Shown here: positions 32,655 through 39,632 of the stretch, one piece after another
Layout: every line of letters starts with the position of its first letter
Numbering within the stretch: position 1 is the stretch's first letter
From: Pelomonas sp. KK5
GTDB lineage: Bacteria; Pseudomonadota; Gammaproteobacteria; Burkholderiales; Burkholderiaceae_C
Direction: 5' to 3'
NCBI RefSeq assembly: GCF_001984095.1
Contig: NZ_LYVQ01000007.1
Coordinates: 1 to 55,299, forward strand
Length of the DNA stretch: 55,299 bases
Notes under the pieces: generated by a model
Seen by the model: the letters and a program-made list of their open reading frames with translations, nothing else
Told to the model about the DNA's origin: nothing
Database searches by the model: none
Made by a program: the position numbers and the translations under genes

Positions 32655-34562
32655 TCAGGCCGTTTCCAGGGCCCGCGCGATGCGGTGCCTGTTGACGGTC
32701 GGCTTCGGCACCCGCATGTCGAACCAGCTGCGCACGTCGTTCTCGATGCCGATGCCGTGCATGAAGTTGTAGATCGCCTTCTTCAGGCAGCGCCCCAGCG
32801 CGTCGTGGTCGACGCCGGTGGGGTCCACGAAACCCACGTCGTTCTTGGCGAACGGGCTGTCGGGCAGCGGCAGCAGCGTCACGCCGTAGTCCTGCGGCGC
32901 CAGGCCCACCGGCGAATGCACGGTGCAGGCGAAGCGGTGGAAGAAGCCGCTCTGTATGCAGCCGTTCTCGAACAATTGCCGCACGTACTCCAGCGCATCG
33001 ACGGTGTCCTGCACCGTCTGCGTCGGGAAGCCGTACATCAGGTAGGCGTGCACCAGGATGCCGGCGTCGGTGAAGGCCTTGGTGACGCGGGCCACCTGCT
33101 CGACGCTGACGCCCTTCTTCATCAGGTTCAGCAAGCGGTCGGAGGCCACCTCCAGCCCGCCGGAGATCGCGATGCAGCCGCTGTCGGCCAGCTGCTGGCA
33201 GAGCTCGGGGCTGAATGACTTCTCGAAGCGGATATTGCCCCACCAGCTGATGCTGGTGCCGCGCTGTTGCAGCTCGGCGGCCAGCGCCTTCAGCGCCTTG
33301 GGCGGGGCGGCCTCGTCGACGAAGTGGAAGCCGGTCTGGCCGGTCTCGGCGACGATCGCCTCGATGCGGTCCACCAGCACCTCGGCCGAGGCGCCCTCAT
33401 AGCGCGAGATGTAGTCCAGGCTGACGTCGCAGAAGCTGCACTTCTTCCAGTAGCAGCCGTGGGCCACGGTGAGCTTGTTCCAGCGCCCGTCGGACCAGAG
33501 CCGGTTCATCGGGTTCAGCATGTCCAGCAGCGACAGGTAGTCCTGCAGCGGCAGGCCGTCCCAGGTGGGTGTGCCGACTTCGGCGAAGGCCACGTCGGGT
33601 TCCACCAGGTTGACGTACTTCACCGCGCCGTCCTCGCGGACGAAGGTGCGCACGAGGCGCTGCCTGGAACGCTTGGCGCCCAGGTGTTCCAGCAGCGCCA
33701 GCAGCGGCCGCTCGCCGGCGTCCAGCGTCACGTAGTCGACGAAGTCGAACAGCCGCGGTTCGGCCAGCTCGCGCAGCTCGGTGTTGACGAAGCCGCCGCC
33801 GAGCACGACCGCGATGTTCGGGTCGCGCGCCTTGATCGTCTGCGCGATGCGCAGCGCGGCGTAGACGGCGCCGGGGAAGGGGACCGAGAGCAGCACCACG
33901 TCGGGCTGGTGCTGTTCGAGAGACATAACGGTCAATTCGCGCAGCGTCTCGTCCACCAGGTTCGGCGGCGCGCCCAGCGCGTCGGCCAGCGGGTCGAAGC
34001 TGGGCTGGCTGGTGGCCAGCTTCTCGGCATAGCGGACGAACTCGAAGCGCGGGTCCACCGCGTCGCGCAGCACGTCGGCCAGATCGTTCAGGTAGAGCGT
34101 GGCGAGGTGCCGCGCGCGGTCCTGCAGGCCCAGGGCGCCGAAGGCCCAGGCGAGCGGGTCTTCGCCCTCCTCGGCGATGTAGTGGTCCAGCGCGGCGAAG
34201 CGCGGGCCCTCGGGCAGGAAGGCGCGGGTGTTGATGCGGTGCGCCAGCGTCGGGTCGCGACCCTGCAGGAAGGCGATGACCGGCGTGATCGTCGCGCGGT
34301 AGCGCTCGTAGGCGGCCTCGAAATACTCCACCGCCGGGCTGCGTTGCGCGCGGGCGGCGGCCTCGTGCAGCGTGGCCAGGCCCTCGCGCGAGAACAGCTT
34401 CAGCACCAGGGCCAGCGCCAGGTCCACCTGCTGCGCGGCGATCCCGCGCGAGCGCAGGAAGCCCGTCAGGTAGGCGGTGGACGGGTAGGGCGTGTTGAGC
34501 TGCGTCATCGGCGGGATGACGCTGAGCACGCGCAGGGCGATGGCGGGAAGAGCGGCGGACAT
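32655..34562 (-). CDS. B12-binding domain radical SAM protein
   Basis: A 635-residue protein. The N-terminal part (about 1-330) has a cobalamin-binding-like fold with ISFGGG-like VVLGGGFVNTELREL, and the C-terminal part is a radical SAM TIM barrel. The cluster cysteines are Cys370, Cys375 and Cys378 (GCYWKKCSFCD), a C-x4-C-x2-C spacing rather than the textbook C-x3-C-x2-C. Family members do methylations, ring rearrangements and lipid or tetrapyrrole modifications. The substrate is unknown. It is the end of the lipid-like neighbourhood and is divergent from the LysR gene. Confidence 0.88.
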   Translation of the reverse strand: MSAALPAIALRVLSVIPPMTQLNTPYPSTAYLTGFLRSRGIAAQQVDLALALVLKLFSREGLATLHEAAARAQRSPAVEYFEAAYERYRATITPVIAFLQGRDPTLAHRINTRAFLPEGPRFAALDHYIAEEGEDPLAWAFGALGLQDRARHLATLYLNDLADVLRDAVDPRFEFVRYAEKLATSQPSFDPLADALGAPPNLVDETLRELTVMSLEQHQPDVVLLSVPFPGAVYAALRIAQTIKARDPNIAVVLGGGFVNTELRELAEPRLFDFVDYVTLDAGERPLLALLEHLGAKRSRQRLVRTFVREDGAVKYVNLVEPDVAFAEVGTPTWDGLPLQDYLSLLDMLNPMNRLWSDGRWNKLTVAHGCYWKKCSFCDVSLDYISRYEGASAEVLVDRIEAIVAETGQTGFHFVDEAAPPKALKALAAELQQRGTSISWWGNIRFEKSFSPELCQQLADSGCIAISGGLEVASDRLLNLMKKGVSVEQVARVTKAFTDAGILVHAYLMYGFPTQTVQDTVDALEYVRQLFENGCIQSGFFHRFACTVHSPVGLAPQDYGVTLLPLPDSPFAKNDVGFVDPTGVDHDALGRCLKKAIYNFMHGIGIENDVRSWFDMRVPKPTVNRHRIARALETA

Positions 34563-34659
34563 TGCCGCAATTTTGCCAGTCGCACGCCTGGCGCACCGTA
34601 GTTACCCGAATCAACGGCCTTCGTCGCGTGGTCAGCCCTTATCCTCGCGCCCACCCATG

Positions 34660-34733
34660 CAGCCCCCACGCTCACTTCGTTCACTGCCCCCCGAGGGGGC
34701 GCGCAACGCCTTCGGGCGGCCGAGCGGCGCTGC
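34660..34733. repeat. Dispersed Burkholderiales GC-rich hairpin repeat abutting a start codon
   Basis: This element contains GCCCCC-CGA-GGGGGC-type arms at 34686-34700 and a CGCC-TTCG-GGCG tetraloop hairpin at 34707-34718. It resembles the common CTTCGTTC..GCCCCCCGAGGGGGC repeat seen many times in Comamonadaceae and relatives. It ends directly at the ATG of the LysR gene at 34734, so it supplies that gene's 5' leader. Confidence 0.7.
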
Positions 34734-35693
34734 ATGAACCTCTTCGTCTCGCTCAAGTACCTGGTCGCGCTGGACGATCACCGCCACTTCGGCCGCGCCG
34801 CCGTGGCCTGCCATGTGACGCAGCCGGCGCTGTCCAATGCGATCCGGGCGCTGGAGGAGAACTTCGGCTGCGCCATCGTCAAGCGGGGCCGCGCCTTCGC
34901 GGGCTTCACGCCCGAAGGCGAGCGCATCCTGGCCAGTGCGAGGCGGATGCTGAACGAGCACGAACTGCTGCAGCAGGACCTGACGAGCAGCGCCGGCCAG
35001 CCGGTCGGCAACCTGCTGCTCGGTGCGGTGCCGACGGCGATGCCGATCGCCGCCCGCTTCGGCGCGATGCTGCAGGACCGGCACCCCGGCATCCGCCCGA
35101 CGCTGCGCTCGATGAGTTCCGTCGAGCTCGAAGGCGGCCTGGAAAACCTGGCCCTCGACATGGCGCTGGGCTATGCCGAGCGGGTGGACGAGGCGCGCTC
35201 GGCGCTGCGGGTGATCCCGCAGTACGTGGAGCACTACTACCTGCTGTCGCGCCCGGCCGAGCCGCGGGGCGAGGGCCTGCAGATGGGGCCAGGTCTTGCC
35301 TGGAGCGAGGCGGCCGAGCTGCCGCTGTGCCTGCTGAGCCCCGAAATGCACAACCGCACGCTGATCGATCGTGCATTTTTCACGGCCTGCGGCCGCGCCG
35401 TCACGGCGGCGATAGAGACCAACTCAATACTGACGCTCGTTTTGAGCGTTAGGGCCGGGCGCGTCGCCAGCGTGCTGCCGGGGGCGCTGCTCAGTGCGAT
35501 GCAGGGGGACGCGGCGCAGTTGCTGGCCCGGCGGCTGGTGTCGCCGGTGGTCGAGGTGCCGATGGCCCTGCTGGTGCACGACAGCAACCGCCCCTCGCGC
35601 ACGCTGGAAGCGGCGCTGGCCTTCGCGGACAGCGCCGAGTGGCGCGAGCAACTGGCCCGTCATGCGGGCCTGCTGCCCGGTGATCCAGGTTAA
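34734..35693 (+). CDS. LysR-family regulator (OxyR-like class), likely for formate/oxalate genes
   Basis: A 319-residue LysR protein. Its N-terminal HTH (MNLFVSLKYLVALDDHRHFGRAA, then HVTQPALSNAIRALE) starts at the natural position for the family, and the effector domain fills the rest. It is followed by the oxalate/formate carrier and the formate dehydrogenase operon on the same strand, so it is a candidate FdsR-like activator. No Shine-Dalgarno precedes the ATG; a dispersed hairpin repeat abuts the start instead. Its ligand is inferred from context. Confidence 0.85.
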   Translation: MNLFVSLKYLVALDDHRHFGRAAVACHVTQPALSNAIRALEENFGCAIVKRGRAFAGFTPEGERILASARRMLNEHELLQQDLTSSAGQPVGNLLLGAVPTAMPIAARFGAMLQDRHPGIRPTLRSMSSVELEGGLENLALDMALGYAERVDEARSALRVIPQYVEHYYLLSRPAEPRGEGLQMGPGLAWSEAAELPLCLLSPEMHNRTLIDRAFFTACGRAVTAAIETNSILTLVLSVRAGRVASVLPGALLSAMQGDAAQLLARRLVSPVVEVPMALLVHDSNRPSRTLEAALAFADSAEWREQLARHAGLLPGDPG

Positions 35694-35719
35694 CCCTCGA
35701 TTCACCGGGCTGATCGCGC

Positions 35720-35732
35720 CATTCGGCGAATG
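35720..35732. promoter_or_regulatory. Dyad CATTCGGCGAATG upstream of the carrier gene
   Basis: A perfect ATTC-GGC-GAAT palindrome lies 92 bases before the MFS carrier start and 27 bases after the LysR stop. It could be the LysR binding site for the carrier and formate genes. It is not tested. Confidence 0.4.
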
Positions 35733-35823
35733 AATTTGACCCTGGGCGGGAGCGCTCGGGACACTTCGGCCTTACCGCGCGGCCAAAACAGCGCGGAAAA
35801 GCAGTACGACAGGAGAGACATCA

Positions 35824-37491
35824 ATGTCCGCCGTGATTGGGAACACGACAGGAGCCGGGGCGCCGGGCCTGCTCGACAAGGAACGCACGATCGCCGGCGC
35901 CGGCTTCAACCGGTGGCTCGTTCCTCCGGCCGCGCTGGCCATCCATCTTTGCATCGGCATGGCCTACGGCTTCTCGGTGTTCTGGCTGCCGCTGTCCAAG
36001 GCGCTGGGCGGCGCCGCCGCGGCCTGTGGCAAGGACGTCGGCCTGATGGCCGAGCTGTTCGCCAGCGATTGCAACTGGCGCATCTCCTCGCTGAGCCTGA
36101 TGTACACCCTGTTCTTCGTGGTGCTGGGCGTGGCCGCGGCGCTGTGGGGCGGCTGGCTGGAACACGTCGGCCCGCGCAAGGCCGGCGTCGTGGCGGCCTT
36201 CTGCTGGTGCGGCGGCCTGCTGATCTCAGCTCTGGGCGTATCCACGCACCAGCTGTGGATGATGTGGCTGGGCTCCGGCGTGATCGGCGGCATCGGCCTG
36301 GGCCTGGGCTATATCTCGCCGGTGTCCACGCTGATCAAGTGGTTCCCGGACCGCCGCGGCATGGCGACCGGCATGGCCATCATGGGCTTCGGCGGCGGCG
36401 CGATGATCGGCTCGCCGATGGCGGTGGAGCTGATGAAGGCCTTCGGCGGCAGCGTGGCGGCCACCTTCGTCTGCATGGCGGTGATCTATTTCATCTTCAT
36501 GATGGGCGGCGCGATGAGCTACCGCATCCCGGCCACCGGCTGGAAGCCCAAGGGCTGGACGCCGCCGGTCGCGCAGACCGCCAACGCGATGATCACCCAA
36601 CGCCACGTCCACGTGAAGAAGGTCTGGGGCATTCCGCAGTTCTGGCTGATCTGGATGGCCCTGTGCATGAACGTGACCGCCGGCATCGGCGTGATCGGCA
36701 TGGCCAGCCCGATGCTGCAGGAGGTGTTCGGCGGCTCGCTGATCGGCCTCACCGGTGATGCGGCCAAGTTCGGCAACCTGGACAAGGACGCGCTGGCCAA
36801 GATCGCCGTCGTCGGCGCCGGCTTCGCCGCGCTGCTGAGCCTGTTCAACATCGTCGGCCGCTTCTTCTGGGCCAGCATGTCCGACAAGCTCGGCCGCAAG
36901 CTGACCTACGTCGTGTTCTTCGTGCTGGGCGGCGCCCTCTATGCCAGCATCCCGAGCAGCGCGGACAGCGGCGCCAAGCTGGCCTTCGTCGGCGCGATCT
37001 GCATCATCGTGTCCATGTACGGCGGCGGCTTCGCCACGGTGCCGGCCTACCTGGCCGACATCTTCGGTACCCAGATGGTCGGCGCGATCCACGGCCGGCT
37101 GCTGACCGCCTGGTCCACCGCCGGCATCCTCGGCCCGGTGCTGATCACCTATATGCGCGAGTACCAGCAGGGCCTGGGCCTGCCCAAGGCGGAGGCCTAC
37201 AACCAGTCGATGTACATCTTCGTCGGTGTGCTGGTGATCGGCCTGGTCTGCAATCTGCTGGTGCGTCCGCTGAACGAGAAGTGGTTCATGAACGACGCCG
37301 AACTGGCGGAAGAGAAGCGCCTGGCGCATGACCGCGCGGCCGCCAACGAGGTGGGCACGGGCAGCGGCGGCGCCGCTTCGGCCGCTGCATCCTCGAACCT
37401 GGTGGCGGTGCTGGCCTGGCTGGCTGTTGGAATTCCGCTGGCCTGGGGTGTGTATCGCACGCTCTTGAGCGTGGTCAAGTTCTTCGGCTGA
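35824..37491 (+). CDS. Oxalate/formate antiporter-type MFS carrier (OFA family)
   Basis: A 555-residue MFS permease with 12 or more membrane segments. It starts MSAVIGNTTGAGAPG and continues into LVPPAALAIHLCIGMAYG, typical of the OFA family. Later motifs include LGYISPVSTLIKWFPDRRG (MFS loop) and AIHGRLLTAWSTAGILG. It likely imports formate, or exchanges oxalate and formate, to feed the adjacent formate dehydrogenase. No oxalate-degrading genes (frc, oxc) are in the window, so formate import is the simpler reading. AGGAGA lies before the start. Confidence 0.88.
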   Translation: MSAVIGNTTGAGAPGLLDKERTIAGAGFNRWLVPPAALAIHLCIGMAYGFSVFWLPLSKALGGAAAACGKDVGLMAELFASDCNWRISSLSLMYTLFFVVLGVAAALWGGWLEHVGPRKAGVVAAFCWCGGLLISALGVSTHQLWMMWLGSGVIGGIGLGLGYISPVSTLIKWFPDRRGMATGMAIMGFGGGAMIGSPMAVELMKAFGGSVAATFVCMAVIYFIFMMGGAMSYRIPATGWKPKGWTPPVAQTANAMITQRHVHVKKVWGIPQFWLIWMALCMNVTAGIGVIGMASPMLQEVFGGSLIGLTGDAAKFGNLDKDALAKIAVVGAGFAALLSLFNIVGRFFWASMSDKLGRKLTYVVFFVLGGALYASIPSSADSGAKLAFVGAICIIVSMYGGGFATVPAYLADIFGTQMVGAIHGRLLTAWSTAGILGPVLITYMREYQQGLGLPKAEAYNQSMYIFVGVLVIGLVCNLLVRPLNEKWFMNDAELAEEKRLAHDRAAANEVGTGSGGAASAAASSNLVAVLAWLAVGIPLAWGVYRTLLSVVKFFG

Positions 37492-37506
37492 GCATGATGT
37501 GAAGAT

Positions 37507-37538
37507 GCGGGCCTGCGTTGCTTGCAATGCAGGCCCGC
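37507..37538 (+). terminator. Strong GC-rich hairpin between carrier and fds operon
   Basis: A 10-bp perfect stem (37507-37516 with 37529-37538) is extended by inner pairs TTGC/GCAA to about 14 bp. It lies 15 bases after the carrier stop and 29 bases before the fdsG start. It lacks a T-run, so it could lower read-through or stabilise mRNA ends rather than stop transcription fully. Confidence 0.55.
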
Positions 37539-37566
37539 TGCACTAGAACTGATGAATGAGGAAGCG

Positions 37567-38055
37567 ATGGTGGAGACGATGAACAGCAAGGCAGAGGCAG
37601 AAGCAACCGTCAGCGCGGTGCTGGCCGCCCGCGCGGACGAGCCCGGCGCGCTGCTGCCGATCCTGCATGAGGTGCAGGACAAGCTCGGCTACGTGCCGCC
37701 GGCTTCGGTGCCGGTCATTGCCGCGGCGCTGAACCTGTCGCGCGCCGAGGTGCACGGCGTCATCACCTACTACCACCACTTCCGCAGCGAGCCGGCCGCA
37801 CGCCATGTGCTGCAGATCTGCCGCGCCGAGTCCTGCAAGGCGATGGGCGGCGACCAGCTGATGGCCCATGCCGAGAAGAAGCTGGGCTGCGGCCAGCACG
37901 AGCATTCGGCCGACGGCCTGTTCACGCTGGAGCCGGCTTTCTGCCTGGGGCTGTGCTCGTCCTCGCCGGCGCTGATGCTGGGCGATGAACTGCACGCCCG
38001 GGTGAGCGTCGATGACCTGGATTCGCTGATCGAAGAAGCAAGGAGCGCCGCATGA
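37567..38055 (+). CDS. fdsG: NAD-dependent formate dehydrogenase gamma subunit (FdsG)
   Basis: A 162-residue NuoE-like [2Fe-2S] subunit. Ligands appear as CRAESC and CLGLC, the family's C-x4-C and C-x3-C pattern. It receives electrons within the soluble formate dehydrogenase complex. The start at 37567 is chosen because GAGGAA lies just before it; starts at 37552 and 37579 are also possible. It overlaps fdsB by 4 bases (ATGA). It is the first gene of fdsGBACD. Confidence 0.93.
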   Translation: MVETMNSKAEAEATVSAVLAARADEPGALLPILHEVQDKLGYVPPASVPVIAAALNLSRAEVHGVITYYHHFRSEPAARHVLQICRAESCKAMGGDQLMAHAEKKLGCGQHEHSADGLFTLEPAFCLGLCSSSPALMLGDELHARVSVDDLDSLIEEARSAA

Positions 38056-39614
38056 GCGCCGCCACGATTTACATCCCGCGCGACTCCGCCGCCCTCGCCG
38101 TGGGCGCGGACCGGGTCGCGAAGAAGATCGCCGCCGAGGCTGCCGCCCGCGGGATCGAACTCAATATCGTCCGCAACGGCTCGCGCGGCCTGATGTGGCT
38201 GGAGCCCATGGTCGAGGTGGCGACGCCCGCCGGCCGCGTCGCCTACGGCCCGGTCACGACCAAGGACGTCGCCGCGCTGTTCGACGCCGGCTTCCCCGCT
38301 AACGGCACATCTCATCAGACCCATCTGGGCCTGACCGAGGAGATCCCGTATCTCAAGAATCAGGAGCGCCTGACCTTCGCCCGCATGGGCGTCACCGATC
38401 CGGTGTCGCTGAGCGACTACGAGGCCCACGAAGGCTATGCCGGCCTGCGCGCCGCGCTGGGTCTAGCGCCCGAGGCGATCGTCCAGCAGGTGTTCGACTC
38501 CGGCCTGCGCGGCCGCGGCGGCGCCGCCTTCCCGGCCGGCATCAAATGGAAGACGGTGGCCGGTGTGCAGGCGGCGCAGAAGTACATCGTCTGCAATGCC
38601 GACGAGGGCGACTCCGGCACCTTCTCCGACCGCATGACCATGGAGGGCGACCCCTTCATGCTGATCGAGGGCATGACGATCGCCGGTCTCGCGGTCGGCG
38701 CCACGATGGGCTACATCTACTGCCGCTCCGAATACCCGCATGCGATCGCCGCGCTGAACGAGGCGATCGTCGCGGCCGAGAAATCCGGCCACCTGGGCGA
38801 CAACGTGCTGGGCAGCGGCAAGGCCTTCTGGCTCGAAGTCCGCAAGGGCGCGGGCTCCTACGTCTGCGGCGAAGAAACCGCGCTGCTGGAAAGCATCGAG
38901 GGCAAGCGCGGCATCGTGCGAGCCAAGCCGCCGCTGCCGGCGATCGAGGGCCTGTTCGGCCAGCCGACGGTCATCAACAACGTGATCACCTTCGCCAGCG
39001 TGCCGGTCATCCTGGCCAAGGGCGCGGAGTTCTACAAGAACTACGGCATCGGCCGCTCGCGCGGCACGCTGCCGATGCAGCTGGCCGGCAACATCAAGTA
39101 CGGCGGCCTGGTCGAGAAGGCCTTCGGTGTCTCGCTGCGCGAGCTGGTCGAGGGCTACGGCGGCGGCACGATGAGCGGCCGGCCGATCAAGGCGATCCAG
39201 GTCGGCGGCCCGCTGGGCCCCTACGTGCCCGAGAAGAACTGGGACCTGCCCTTCGACTACGAGAGCTTCGCGGCGGCCGGCGCCACCGTGGGCCACGGCG
39301 GCATCGTCGTGCACGACGACACCGCCGACATGGCCTCGCTGGCCCGCTACGCGATGGAGTTCTGCAAGCTGGAAAGCTGCGGCAAGTGCACGCCCTGCCG
39401 CATCGGCTCGACCCGCGGCGTCGAGGTGATCGACAAGATCACCCAGAACAAGCAACGTGCCCAGCAGGTCATCCTGCTGCGCGACCTCTGCGACACGATG
39501 ATCAACGGCTCGCTGTGCGCGATGGGCAATATGACCCCGCTGCCTGTGCTGTCCGCGCTGAACCACTGGCCCGAGGACTTCGGTCTCGAGACACCCGACC
39601 AGGCCGCGGCCTGA
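38052..39614 (+). CDS. fdsB: NAD-dependent formate dehydrogenase beta subunit (FdsB, NuoF-like)
   Basis: A 520-residue NAD- and FMN-binding subunit. The N-terminal thioredoxin-like part is followed by GLRGRGGAAFPAGIKW (151-166) and NADEGDSGTFSDR, the FMN/NADH sites. [4Fe-4S] ligands are Cys443, Cys446, Cys449 (CGKCTPCRIG) and Cys489. It passes electrons from formate to NAD+. It overlaps fdsG by 4 bases and is followed by fdsA after 18 bases. Confidence 0.95.
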   Translation: MSAATIYIPRDSAALAVGADRVAKKIAAEAAARGIELNIVRNGSRGLMWLEPMVEVATPAGRVAYGPVTTKDVAALFDAGFPANGTSHQTHLGLTEEIPYLKNQERLTFARMGVTDPVSLSDYEAHEGYAGLRAALGLAPEAIVQQVFDSGLRGRGGAAFPAGIKWKTVAGVQAAQKYIVCNADEGDSGTFSDRMTMEGDPFMLIEGMTIAGLAVGATMGYIYCRSEYPHAIAALNEAIVAAEKSGHLGDNVLGSGKAFWLEVRKGAGSYVCGEETALLESIEGKRGIVRAKPPLPAIEGLFGQPTVINNVITFASVPVILAKGAEFYKNYGIGRSRGTLPMQLAGNIKYGGLVEKAFGVSLRELVEGYGGGTMSGRPIKAIQVGGPLGPYVPEKNWDLPFDYESFAAAGATVGHGGIVVHDDTADMASLARYAMEFCKLESCGKCTPCRIGSTRGVEVIDKITQNKQRAQQVILLRDLCDTMINGSLCAMGNMTPLPVLSALNHWPEDFGLETPDQAAA

Positions 39615-39632
39615 TCCAGGAGGAGAACTCAA

